Below are positions 47,290 through 59,640 of a stretch of 64,000 nucleotides of DNA, piece by piece. The position numbers and the translations under genes were made by a program. Below the pieces are notes generated by a model that was given only the letters and a program-made list of their open reading frames with translations, was not told the DNA's origin and searched no databases. The first letter of the stretch is position 1, and each line of letters begins with the position of its first letter. This stretch comes from Tenodera sinensis (taxonomy: Eukaryota > Arthropoda > Insecta > Mantodea > Mantidae): contig CM060967.1 in assembly GCA_030765045.1 (NCBI GenBank), forward strand, positions 125,161,412 through 125,225,411, written 5' to 3'.

Positions 47290-47650
47290 TATGACTGCCG
47301 GGGCTGAACCTACTAATAGGTAACGGAGCCATAAACTATTGATTCCCTTCTCCCCTGGCCTCGATTGTGGTAGCCGCATGCCGGTGCCTGGATGATAAGG
47401 GTCACTTCGACAACCCCTCTCGGAAGCGGTGAGCAGCTTCCGGTAGTGCGCCCGGTGGACCAATTCTGTCAACTTAGAGATTTCCGCACGTCTCTGTGGC
47501 GCTGCCTTCACTGTTGTGTGATGAGTTAGTAGCTTCCCTTCACCTCATATCTCCCTCCTAGGGGGTGATAGCCTACAATAGATTCGTGCCGGGTTGCAGA
47601 GGGCTAGGTGTCCCCCTCGGGTACAACACTTCATACTTCATATTTAGTCC
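47290..47650 (-). repeat. Dispersed repeat H, longer copy
   Basis: GC-rich block. Minus-strand words GAGGGGGACACCTAGCC, CTCTGCAACCCGGCACG, GGCTATCACCCCCTAGGAGG, GAGGTGAAGGGAAGC match 8765-8860. If the flanking relics are one LINE, this element is nested in it. No tRNA boxes recognised. Confidence 0.5.
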
Positions 47651-47869
47651 GCGGTTACAATCTCTTTCAGGTTGTCGCTTCCACCTGCACAAGGGCCAGA
47701 GCATTTGACAATACAGTCACTTTAAATACGCTGCTCTAACTTTTCATCCTCTGAATCTGTGTACAGTTACATGAGAGAAATAAATAATTATTCATAAGCG
47801 TGACTGCAAATATCACGAGTCTCTCCTGATACTGACTCGTTTAATTCAGTTCAACTGCAATAGATGCTA

Positions 47870-47948
47870 TTGCCAAGACATGTAGGGATTCCAAGTAATT
47901 ACAGAGCAGACAAGGCTGCCAAGAAACGAACTGAGATGCACTTATTCG
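47870..47948 (+). pseudogene. LINE RNase H motif relic
   Basis: One frame reads LPRHVGIPSNYRADKAAKK followed by RTEMHLF, close to the usual W-x-P-S-H-V-G-I-x-G-N-x-x-A-D-x-A-A-K block of LINE RNase H domains. The Trp is replaced and Gly-Asn-Glu has become Ser-Asn-Tyr. An upstream stop and loss of the rest of the domain show a dead fragment. Confidence 0.6.
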
Positions 47949-48436
47949 AGGTGAACTGGTGCTGGAATTATCTTCAAGACCAGTTAAGGCTACTGCCAGG
48001 AAAACATAGGAGGGTTTGGAAAACCACGCAAGCGAAGGCTTAATAAAGGTGGACCTTCTAAAACTGAGCTGGAGGAAGTTCTTGGCAATAAGTCTTTTTT
48101 GTTCCGGATCCTGGGTCTTCAAAGGACATCTGACAATGTACCAACATTATTTTATGAGGTGTCAGTAGGGGACAATTCTATAGCCCGTCTTTTACTCGAA
48201 AACCATACCCTTTCTTATTAAAGGCTTTACTTTTACAAGCATTGTGCTTAATTTGAGGAGCTACCAGCTGCCCAAGTCCAAATCTCATCAAGAATTTAAC
48301 TCAAAACGATAGAATAATTCCTTGCGGAATCTCTACAGAACTAAGAAGATCGCAATGCATTATAATGTAATTCACAATTTATCCTAGCTAACCACTGCAT
48401 CTATACTTCCATGTTGAGTACTAGATTATGTATATA
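47949..48436. other. Non-coding DNA, LINE flank
   Basis: 47949-48130 may be further eroded LINE sequence. The remainder shows nothing recognisable. Confidence 0.4.
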
Positions 48437-49460
<1,024 letters not shown>

Positions 49461-50317
49461 TATTACTTTCTCTACTACGTCTAGTAGAGGAAGAATTGTA
49501 TTCCATCCAAAAATTCAATATCGAGATTTCACCGGAAATATGTCTTGAAGCCCCCTGAATAAAAAAAAGACACAGTTTTAGAAAAAGGTCCGTGTGAGTG
49601 TGTGTGTATATGCGTCTGTGAATGTCTGGACAGTACAAATCAAAAACGACAAAACGTCAAAAACCAAAGTTGGTATTAAAGTTTAATGTCTTTCAAGGAT
49701 AAGACATGAAGATTTTGAAGAAAATTGCTCCACCCTTAACACGGAAAATTTTTTCCAAAATTTTAATTTTCTTGAAAATGGCTCTAACGATTTTGATTAA
49801 AATGCCATATGTTTGAGATATTTTTATGGCAAATGAAATGTATATCTCGAATTTTCTGGCTATAGCCCGTGTAGTCGTATTTACACTGGATGAATTTTGC
49901 ATAACTAGTAAATCGTAAGAGATAGACCAAATCTTACTATACAAAAATGTAAATCTTGCTAGAGCACAATTTATCTCTAATTTTTTTTTTTTTTTTTTTT
50001 AATAAATATTTATAGAGTGAGCCATTCCAGAGATATTAATGTTTGTTTGTGTGAGTTTTAGAGAACATTCTTATGTCAAATGGAATATCGTTATTCATGT
50101 TTATGTGTCAACCGTACAATGAGAACGCAATTTGAAAGCTTTAAAAGACTTGACCACCGTTCAAAGTCTACTCTATTCCTATATTGATAATAAGATAATT
50201 TCTGCAAATTTTTATATTACCTAACACGAAGAAGATATAGGAACAAGAGCTTGTAAGAATGGTTAGCATAGTACAAGAGTAGAGAAAGTCATGTGAGTGC
50301 AACACATCAGATTTTTT
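49461..50317 (-). repeat. Dispersed repeat D, near-complete copy
   Basis: Runs on the minus strand from AAATCTGATGTGTTGCACTC (50317) to CTCTACTAGACGTAGTAGAG followed by AAAGTAAT (about 49463). Length about 860 bp. The terminal CTCTACTA/TAGTAGAG makes an 8-bp stem hairpin, and ACTTTCTCTACT occurs near both ends in inverted orientation, suggesting a non-autonomous DNA element. It encodes nothing recognisable. A T20 run (49981-50000) lies inside. Confidence 0.7.
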
Positions 50318-51040
50318 TAATTTAAGATTAATGGTTTTCTTTTAAGGTTTTAATGAAGCACTGAATACTCGTACTATTTTAATACCGCTGAAATACTGAT
50401 CTCATGAATTAACTGTTCAATTACATGGTACTATTGCCTTTATTCCACATCTATGAACCATTTGAATTCTGATTTACCCGATATCTAGTAAACTTCCTAT
50501 AATTAGAACAATCTTTCCTGTATAAAATTCATTTAAACAAGTTGAATCGCACTCATTTACTTTAGGGTGGATTTGACTAGATAAATAAATACTGTTGACA
50601 GACCGTGCCGCAATGCTGCGTTGAATTTGAAGATTTACGACATATATGACTTTCTGTGCGACTTATTGCACAAAACCTGTCACGCTCACATTGTCGGTTT
50701 GTCACTTCGACAATGTTTAGTATAATAGATTCGTTGAAATCTAACTTTTCCAGAAAGCGTGCAGCATGCCAAGATGGGTGCGGCAGTTTTGCAACAAGTC
50801 TGACGATGCACCACAAGCTACATACCTAATATGCAATGACGTGCCTAAAACTTATATTTAATGTCCCCATTAATACAACTCCTCGAGCGCAAACGCTATA
50901 CAGACAGTTATTACACAAATAATGAGAGTCAATAGTTTGGTAATTAACGAAAAACTGACATTTCTCTTTTCTTTTTTTTTTTTTTTTTTTTTTTTTTTTC
51001 TTCAAAAATTACAAATCTTAGTGCATTGTTAAATCAAGCA
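50318..51040. other. Non-coding DNA with a T28 run
   Basis: Contains poly(T) at 50972-50999. No exon recognised. Confidence 0.5.
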
Positions 51041-52039
51041 GTTTCCACTGTGTTTCGAGATGACTTCTGCGCACTGCATAGAGCTTTTAGGAAGCGATGC
51101 AGGAAGTTTTAGTAGCCCTGCTAACTCAAAAAGTTCACAAGACACCATTTTTAGAAAAAGATCCGTGCATATGTGTATAGCCATGAACAGCATAACTCAA
51201 AATCGAAAGTTCAGTTACATACCAAACTTGGTATTCAAGTACAAGACCGTCGAAGAACGTGACAAACATTTTGAAGAAAATGCATCCACTCCAAACTAAC
51301 TTAAATGGAACATTTTCGAAAGTTTTGATTGTTTAAAAATGCCTATAACCTTAAGAGTTGAAGCTTTCACGGCGAGCGTTATTAATCAAGGCTTTGCGGG
51401 TGATCAGCCGTGTCAGATTTAACAACATTGAACTTGCGGCCATTGCAGACTCTCAGTCTTTTCATCCTGAAGAAGGCCATGGAGTCTGCAATGGCCGAAA
51501 GCTCGATGTTCTTAAATCTGACACGGCTGATCACCCGTGAAGCCTTGATTAATACTATTTTAACTATTTTTATGACGAATAAAATGTATGTCTTGTACTT
51601 TCTGGGAATAGTCTATAAAGTTATCTTTATTCTAAATAAAGACAACAGAGATAAGAGATAAAAATCTATTACTACACAAAAAATGTAGACCTCATTTAAG
51701 GAGTCCATTTATATGAAATAAACATTTTTCTGGCATTAGCCACTTCCGAGATATTCTTTGTCATTTGTTTTAATTTTCAAATGCTTTATACTTCTCTCAA
51801 CTGCAAATCGCAATTCTTTTTTCTTTCTTTTTTGTGTTGTTGTAAAGAGGATGGCATTTCAATGCCATCACATAGCGACCGATTTTGACAATATTTCTCT
51901 TCACTTTAGCTTATTATATTATTCTTATACTTAAAACGGAATGTGTAGTCTTTACTAACAAGAATTAGAAGAACCTTTAATAATCATACTTTATAGAATA
52001 GTGAGTAACGCAAGTAATGAAAATGTAACACGTCAGAAT
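51041..52039 (-). repeat. Dispersed repeat D copy split by a palindrome
   Basis: End-2 side (51100-51340) has GACACCATTTTTAGAAAAAG, ATCCGTG, CAAACTTGGTATTCAAGT, ACATTTTGAAGAAAATGCA, matching 49580-49740. End-1 side (51555-52039) has ATTTTTATGACGAATAAAATG, CTTTCTGGGAATAGTC and terminal GTAACACGTCAGAATA. Between them sits the inverted repeat of the next entry. Confidence 0.7.
51361..51554 (+). mobile_element. Foldback element, 73-bp arms, 29-bp loop (family I)
   Basis: Arm 1 (51380-51452) and arm 2 (51482-51554) are reverse complements with about 6 mismatches in 73. Arm 1 begins TATTAATCAAGGCTTTGCGG and includes GGTGATCAGCCGTGTCAGAT. The loop is 51453-51481. The outer AAGCTTTCACGGCGAGCGTT (51361-51380) is present only on the left and resembles the start of the repeat at 6.1 kb. 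It interrupts a D copy, so it is a younger insertion. Transcripts would form a long hairpin. Confidence 0.8.
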
Positions 52040-52480
52040 ATACATTTTTTTATCAATTTGCAGTTTGCATTGTAATACTTTCTAAAATTAGTGTTCGGCA
52101 TTATACCATAACAGGTTCATTACCAAAGTTTTGCAAAAATTAAATTAGAGTGCTATATTATTTCTAAAATGCTCCCTTGCTTCATAATTCTAGGTAAACA
52201 ATTTAGAAATGCAGTTTATTCCTGTGAGACTTTTGAGAATTGCTGTCTTTACGAGACGAGTGTACAATCCCTAACCTGGAGGACCAGAGCAGTGTCTAAC
52301 TTGCCATTTTCATGGTTCCCGTGCAGCCTTCACAAAGCACTTCCAATGTTTAAGCTGATATGTGGGGCATGAAGAAGATCAAGACAAATAAAAAGCTACT
52401 GCAAGCACTTTGAAGAACAATGCATAGAACATTTAAAAATAAAACTAGAAAAGGGATACAATTTAGATTTTATTCAGTAA
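52040..52480. other. Non-coding DNA upstream of a LINE relic
   Basis: May include unrecognisable parts of the LINE that follows. No motif read. Confidence 0.4.
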
Positions 52481-52705
52481 TGGCTTTTACCAGTAATATA
52501 TCATGGATGTGCAAATAAAGAACATCTTCGCAACGAAGAAATAGGAGAATATCTAGGAGTAAAACCATTATGTCAATTAATACAAGGTTATAGGCATATA
52601 TTGGGAATGACTGGCAAAAGAATTCCTAAACAAGTTTTAAACCATAAACCTAGATGGCACAGATTGGTTAGAGGGCCTAAGAAGCGTATGAGAGAACAGA
52701 TGTGA
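52481..52705 (+). pseudogene. LINE C-terminal relic (post-reverse-transcriptase region)
   Basis: Open frame without start from 52481 to TGA 52703-52705. It reads LLPVIYHGCA (compare the usual LPVxLYGCExW), then EEIGEYLGVKPLCQLI, YRHILGMTGKRIPKQVLN, HKPRWHR, RGPKKRMREQM. The block R-(I/M)-P-K-x-(V/A)-L, P-x-x-x-x-R, G-R-P-(R/K)-x-R-W is common after the RT domain of several LINE clades. The expected 'GRPKKRW' is changed to 'RGPKKRM', and a small internal deletion follows GCA. A short purine-rich 3' end follows. No upstream RT domain is intact. Confidence 0.7.
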
Positions 52706-54974
52706 GACCGGAAGGGTGTAACCAAATCCATATGGTAAGAAGAAGGAGAAGAATAACAAGAAAAAGACAATTTCCAAACATCACATAGTTTATAGCTCGG
52801 ACGTGTTTGCAGTAGTCAACTCTATTCTGTTTTTATAAGAGTCCTATCTTGTAGCATTGCGGAAGTAACGATGGTTCAGTATGTATCATTCTGGACAGTT
52901 CATAAATTTCAAGGAGACAACAACAGTGCCACAAGATAGCAACCAAGTTGGGCGCCAAATCCTCCTAAGCCGAATTTTATTACAAGTACACTGGAATGTA
53001 GTTTACGTCCTTAAGGTTGCCCTAGGTTTCTGTTCCAAAAGAGTTACGGACACAAATATACGTGAGTAAGGAAGTATGTGCGTGTTCTACTGAATCATTC
53101 TCAGGGCAGCGGAAGATATTAAAACTGTTTACAAGGTCGTCATGTGCGAAACTTCAAGTTCAGCCAGAGACTGAACGCATTTCATTAGCAAGTGTTAACC
53201 TTGGTACCCATTGCTTGTGCGTCACCAAACACGTCTTTAAGACTTCGGGATTAAAGTGCCGCTACATATTTGCTAATGGACAAAATGGTATGACTTTTAT
53301 AACCACAAATAGATATAGGATAACTGCCCACTCAGTATTGTGAGGAAATGAGGAGTTGCGATAGGCAGCAATCCCAGCCATGAAAGCGCACATTCTAAGG
53401 GACGAGTGATGCTAGACACATCAGCTCCCCCTTACAAACTGGAGAGTAAGACTGTACTGCAGTGATTCTCACGTGGGTTTAACTACCAAGGTGAATGTTT
53501 TGAATAGAAGCTGTTTATATAATTACTACTGGTCTGTAGCACCAAGTTGCTCTCGCTGTGATAAAGAATTCTAATTACAATGTGCCAGAAATGACGTGCG
53601 AGCTCTGACGTTAATTTAGGAGCTATTTGATGTGAGAGACCAGAGTTATAATACGATACAGAGTAGCTAATGTTAAGTTATGGAGGTGAATGTACTGGTT
53701 AAAGTGTACCCTTCATTGTGGTAACTAGTTCAGCTGGTTTTGGCTCCCTGGGGCGCAGCCTCCGCAAAGAATCCTTAATTTAATGTTTTCTTAATTTAAT
53801 GAATGGGAACCTAGGTCCATAAACACTAATTCTGTAGAATCATGTATGCACCTTATTTATTTCCAGTCATATTATAATTATGAGGAACTATATAATTCTG
53901 TGTTAAAGTTAGCAAAATATACGATATTCATAAATATTTTCAAATATATGGTATAAACTTCGGAAGTTTAAGAGCAAGCTCAACATATGCCCTTTAAAAG
54001 GAATTTAGGCAATAAAGGAGAGATGCATGGATATGAGCAGCCGCTGCTACTGAAGTCTAAAAGCACGGCAAGTGTAAAGGCGACAGAATTAGTATATTAT
54101 AGAGATTATAATGGTAGTAATTAAGACGCGAGTATATATTAGGAAACGAGCGTCTTAATTATCATTATAAGTTTCATACGGCAATTTATGCTCGACCATA
54201 TAGGTAATTTTATAGTTGAAATATTGTAATATGCACACTCACCAGGGACAATGACCTACATATTGCATCAGCTGATATTTGGAGCTCTGCGCAGGCGCTA
54301 AGCGAGCGATTCGTTTCCAGCACGTCACAGCTGCATAATGAAAATTATAAGCTTGGAATGCTACGTACCATTGAAAAATAGAAGGAAAATTGAATATATT
54401 GGTTTTCAGACGAAACTATTTCATGAGTAAGTTATTTATTATGCAATTAGTGAAATTAATTTGCGGGACTGAGTGCAATATTGTTGGAAGTTGATGCTGT
54501 ACTGAGGTTAATTTGTGTGTTTTGTGTAAGTTATATCTTACTTAGTTGGAGTAAGTTGCATCTCACTGTTAGTAGTGTCCACATTTTAGTGTATTCTAAA
54601 CTCGCGCTAGTTGCGTTTCGAGAATTAATCGATATTGCGCTTTGCCATTGCTGCATGGAATTCTCTGATTGGTAGAACACCTGTCCTTTAATGAAAATTG
54701 AATTTTGCGATTGGATGAAGACCAGTCCTATAATGAAAATTTGAACTCAAGGAAGTCCATTAAAGGATCGCTACCAGATTTAAATTAATGGTCCAAATAC
54801 TCAATGCTTAAAACTACTTTATGTTTAAAACAAAATATTTGCTTTTCTTAAGATAACAAAATTATGGTCACTGCCATGTGGATTATGTTTATTACGCCAC
54901 TAAAGGTTTTCATGATGAATGTAGCTGCTTACGCAGCCAAATAATTATTTTCGGCGTCGTAACACTCTGACCAT
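52706..54974. other. Non-coding DNA, no gene seen
   Basis: An inverted pair AAGACGCG..AGTATAT/TTAGGAAACGAGCGTCTT lies near 54123-54160 (GAGACGCTCG-like arms are short). Otherwise nothing recognised. Confidence 0.45.
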
Positions 54975-55613
54975 TATCTGTTTTGACTCAATGACAACTT
55001 GCGGAGGAGGACTTAACTATAGACTGAAAGGCGATCTTTCGTGCCTATGCCCTCGATGGAGCTCCCCGAGAAGATGGATGAGGTTAATGGATCCTAAGAG
55101 CGCCCGGAACGTTGTCACGACAGAGCATTTTCCCAGTTAGAAGCACCCCGACGAAGGCTGACTCAGTCCAGTTTCTCTCCCACCCCTTCGAGTTCGTACT
55201 CCCAAAGGGGGCACAGGACTCGTAAACCGGCTCCCTTCCCCCTTTAGGGCTTGTACCATCCCGTGGAGGGCCCGGAAACCAGTAGGCTGGCCTTTCAATC
55301 CGGGAGACGAGATTTCCAGAGCGCACTTGTTTCCCCTGCCGTGCTGCTGCCACGACACTCGCCAACGCTTCCAACCCTGAAAGAAACCTAACGGGATGAA
55401 GGGTGAAATGAAATGATTAATGCAACGAAATAGAGGCACAGGAAATTTGGAGGATGTGAAAATCTTTCCCAGGTTTCGCCTGGCGACCCGGAGAAACCTC
55501 TGGAAAAAATTATGGATCAGGAAGGTGGGCCAGGAGGATCGAAGCCGCGACCTCCCGAATGTGAGCCACAGACGTTACCACCTGAGCCATCCCGCTCGGT
55601 CAGTATCTGTTTT
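54975..55613 (-). mobile_element. SINE G, copy 2, full length with TSD
   Basis: Flanked by TATCTGTTTT at 54975-54984 and 55604-55613. On the minus strand the element starts CTGACCGAGCGGGATGGCTC, has A box GATGGCTCAGGTGG, B box GCGGCTTCGATCC, a long body with CAGGTTTCTCCGG..., GGGTTGGAAGCGTTGG-type, and a 3' region with AAAGGCGATC. At about 619 bp it is long for a SINE. Copies lie at 57.05 kb (plus), 25.7 kb (minus) and 31.95 kb (plus). Confidence 0.9.
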
Positions 55614-55919
55614 AGTGAGCGAGAATACAAGTTCCAAACGTCTATTGTCAAGTGTCTATTATAGGTGCACAATTTGACTAAATTATAGGTAGTCACTTGC
55701 AGCCACTTAAGGTCATTTGCAGACACCCGGGATACTAAATAATTCTTCCAGGGAAAGCCCCAAACCTGAGGAGTCAGCAGTCGATTGATTGCCTTTGCGG
55801 TCAAGGAAATGCTCCGCAAGCCTTGAAAAGCTAACATGTCGGAGGGCACTTCGGCAGACAAGATTACTTAACACAGCACAGCACGTTTGTTAAACAGGTT
55901 TTTGAAAAACTCGTGTCAT
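55614..55919. other. Non-coding DNA, no gene seen
   Basis: Nothing recognised. Confidence 0.5.
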
Positions 55920-56345
55920 AGTAAATGACTTTCACTCCGACATTTTACAACATGTGGCTCACGCGTGTCAAGGTTCCTGGGGAAAACAATGTGGATGGTT
56001 ACCACCGGTTCTGTTAATCCTGGCATCTCAGGGATGTTACAAGAAAGATCAGTGACACCCTGAATTGTGGAGAACCTCACCGGAATGTGGTTCTCAAGGT
56101 CCCCAACATGGCAGAATATAAAGACATTATACTCTGCTAAAACAGTTCTAGAAGGAACACCCAGTACCCTAACCATTTTCCACACAAACATTTAAGATTT
56201 GGCAGATAACTTAGCAACTATCACCCATTGCGTTGACTAAGTTCGGAAAAATCGATGCCACAACGACTCGAGCTATAACTATTCGGCTGTCCATGCTGAT
56301 GCTCTTACCGCTTGAGCTACCATGACACGATGCCCCGTAGTTGCT
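55920..56345 (-). mobile_element. Possible tRNA-headed element K
   Basis: Minus strand has CATGGTAGCTCAAGCGGTAA (good A box) near 56325 and a weak B-box zone GCTCGAGTCGTTG, followed by about 330 bp of GC-richer sequence (CCTTGAGAACCACATTCCGG, ACCGGTGGTAACCATCC) that fits a SINE body. No second copy in the window. Confidence 0.45.
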
Positions 56346-57047
56346 GAATATAATGCTCTTTCATTTACCGCATTTAATCAAATGTGTTCAGTCCCCAAAG
56401 ATGTTTAGCAGCTGTGCATTTCAACAATACTTTCAAAAGAGTGGATAAAAATATACTTCCGATAACATATTTCAAACTATCTTTTACTTTTACATATTTT
56501 TTACATTAGTGAAATAGCTTAATTGTATTTATTAAGCAGATTCCACTCAGGAAAACTTTAAGTGGGCCTAGTAGTTTTCAAAGTTTTGAGCTTTGCAAAG
56601 TAAGAAAATAAAATGTTAAATTATAGGGGCAGGTGTATGTATTGGAACTATTTAAAATAAGATCTGAAGCTTTTTTGTTACTATAATAACTAAATTTTCT
56701 CGAACTACTAACTAGGTAAATTGTTGGTTTGAAATCGAAGTTTTATCTTCATCTTCAGGACTAAGCAAGAATTTACAGCTAGAATTCCTAGAAAATTTAG
56801 AGTTGGAATTTTTTATTTTATATATTTATTTATTTTTATTTTATTTTATTTTATTTATTTATTATTATTATTTTTTTGTGTATGTATTGCAACATTTATA
56901 TTAATCCATTAAATTTTTAAGAAATCCAAAATATACATTTGGGCTCTACGATTTTTATTGAAGACTTATTTACGCGTTGTAGATGTATGTTCAGAAAGTA
57001 TAATGAAACTTGACTCCATTTAACGGAAATTTAACTCCTTATCCGGA
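56346..57047. other. Non-coding DNA with TTTAT-rich tract
   Basis: A TTTAT/TTATT low-complexity stretch lies at about 56810-56875. Nothing else recognised. Confidence 0.55.
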
Positions 57048-57569
57048 GACTGAGCGGAATGGCCCAGACGGTAACTTCTGTGGCTCGCATTCGGGAGGTC
57101 GCGGGTTCGATCTCCCTGGGCAACCTTCCAAACCCATGGGTTTTTTCAGAGGTTTTCCTCTGTAGCCAGGCGAATGCTGGGGAGGATTTCCATATCCTCA
57201 AAATTTCCTGTCCCTCCATTTCGTTACATTAACCATTTTACGAGTATTTCACCCTTCATCCCGTCAGTTTTTTTTTCGGGGTTGGAAGCGTCGGCGAGCG
57301 TCCCCCGTATTGGAAAGCGAACTTACTGGTTTCCGGGCTTCTCATGGGAGGTGTAATCCTGAAGGGGGGCAGGAGTGGAGACGGTTTACGAGTCCCGCGC
57401 CCCCTTGAGGGTACAAAGCCGAAGGGCTGGAAGAGAAACTGGGCCGAACTAGACACCGCCCTTCGGATCCATTCGCTTCTCCATCATCCCGGCGAGGGGT
57501 GCCCCATCAAGGGCATAGGCACAAAAGATCGCCTTTCGGGCGAGCTGCTAAGTCCCCCTCCACAACTCA
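57048..57569 (+). mobile_element. SINE G, copy 1
   Basis: Head GACTGAGCGGAATGGCCCAG, GGTAACTTCTGTGGCTCGCA, B box GCGGGTTCGATCTCC, body with CCTCTGTAGCCAGGCGAATG, TTTCCTGTCCCTCCATTTCG, GGTTGGAAGCGTCGGCGAG, CGGTTTACGAGTCCC and 3' region AAAGATCGCCTTTCGGGC. Collinear with the reverse of 55605-54999 along the whole length. TSD not found. Confidence 0.88.
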
Positions 57570-58810
57570 CATTCATAAAGTTTTCTTTGCAGACATACGC
57601 TACCCTTTATCCTAGATAATTTTCTATTTACATATTTAACAGAAACACAGTGAACCGAATTTATTATACTATTATTGTTATACTACTGCTATTATATTAT
57701 TTATTAAAATGCAAGCACGCCAATAAAGTGAAACTTAAAACCATGAAAAAGCTTAAAGCGCTGCTCCCTAAGCTCATTTCGAATTCTCTTAACAAAAATA
57801 TAAAAAATGAAATAAATTATTTATGGAAGTTTGATCTTGAATTACTTGAACTCAGAGTTAAAACTCTTTACTGGATTAGAAGTTTATAAATAAAATGCTA
57901 ATTTGCAGTGAAATACATACTTCCTTTCCTCATACTTGGTCTTTCACTTTCCAGAGAACGTAATAAATAATAATATTCACCTTTATGCCACAAGGAAAAA
58001 AATAAGAAAAACGTCGGTTGTTGCCGTATAAGAACATTCTAGAACAACCTGTCATTCCACTTCTGGTTTACTAGCCCTAAAATTAGCGCACAAATTAGAG
58101 GATTGTCTTTGGAATTTCAGAATGCGTCATACGAAAGAGAAAACCCAGTCATTATCTTTTCACTTCTAAAATAATTTACCCAGAATGGAACTTCGTGTGC
58201 AGCATGCAAGGAAATTAAGAGCAGTGTTTATTCTTTTTGGAATGTATCAGTGCTGGCCTTGCATTGGTTCGTCACATGGTGGAGCTGTGACAAGTAGTCA
58301 AGGCTATCATATCCGTGCAGCCAGGTTCTAACGTTTGCGGAACGCCTATAAAAAAACTCCCACCACCTACCGATTAACTGTTAAACTGCAGCAAAAAACA
58401 GTGACCTTCGACTTAAGCACAAGAACCGCAGGGTGTGGCTTCATTTGATACAGACGTGAGACAACCGTGCAGTTCTGTTTAACGTGGGAGCCAATCGAAC
58501 AACAAGGTTTCTTTGAGGTTATGTTTTACTTACTGCATCCCTGTTTCAGCTCGACAGTACTCAGCGCTTTTATAAATGATACCTACTATGCTCCCAGAAG
58601 GATTTCAAGGGCAAAGAATGGAACATTAATGGCTTCAAAAACAAGTAAACTCGAAATTATTCACCTCTCATGAAACGATCTTAGTGTTTATTTCGTCTAT
58701 TAAAGAATCCATATATTTTATAGGTTTATTAGTTATTACCAGGGTCCGGATTTTAATGTTTGAAATGTGATCGATAAAATGACAACTTTTAAAACATCAC
58801 ATAACAATAA
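57570..58810. other. Non-coding DNA, no gene seen
   Basis: No exon or repeat recognised. Confidence 0.5.
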
Positions 58811-59640
58811 AAAATCTGATGTGTTATGTTCACATGACTTTCTCTACTTTCTCTTATAAACTAAAGAAACTCTTCTTACAAAAGCTTAGTTCAGTTTAAT
58901 TCGGATAAACGTCTGCAGAAATAGATATTCTTCGTTATAGATACAAAGACAATGTGATAGTCAAATGTTCAAGAATGGACGCTATCTAGTGGTTTTAAAA
59001 TGCCATAGTTTTTCCATACAATCGCGAGAAACAATTGAACATCCATAGGACTTTAAAAATGATGAAGTATTGCACAATTCGAAACATTAACAATGATATC
59101 TCGGAAATGGCTTAAGCCACAAAAAAAGTTATTTGAAGAAAAAACTGTTATAAAGAAATCTGCATACGCTTACCAGTTACACAAAATTTTACAAAATCTC
59201 TTTCAAATGAAGAGGAGTTCTAGGCTATTCCCATAACATTCAAGCCATAGTTACACTTTATTAATAATGAAAAATTGTATTTTAATCAAAATCGTTGAAA
59301 GTGTTTGTGAGAAAATAAAATTTTTCGAAAAAGTTCCCGTAAAGCATAATTAGCGAAATTCTCGAAAATCTTCGTGTTGCATCTTTGTAATGTGGTAATT
59401 ATTATTTATTTATGCCAACAAATTGCCACTGGTGTTTTTCTCCTCTCAACCAAATTGGCACTTATCTGGATTTTCGTTTTTAAGTCAGACAGTTGACAGA
59501 CACACATACAGATACACCAACATACACTTGCACATACACCCCGGCGATTTTATAAAAATAATTTTTTTGTCTGTGTGACGTATCGGTACCAAAGTTTTGG
59601 TGGAATGCAATGCCTTCTCTACTTACTATGAAAGAGAAAT
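58811..59640 (+). repeat. Dispersed repeat D, long copy
   Basis: From AAAATCTGATGTGTTATGTT and CACATGACTTTCTCTACTTT at the left end, through ATCGCGAGAAACAATTGAAC, ATATCTCGGAAATGGC, TTTTAATCAAAATCGTTGAA, ATTTTCGTTTTTAAGTCAGAC and ACACACATACA, to GGTGGAATGCAATGCC, TTCTCTACTTACTATG and AAAGAGAAATT at the right end. Same order as the minus strand of 50317-49461. Confidence 0.7.
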
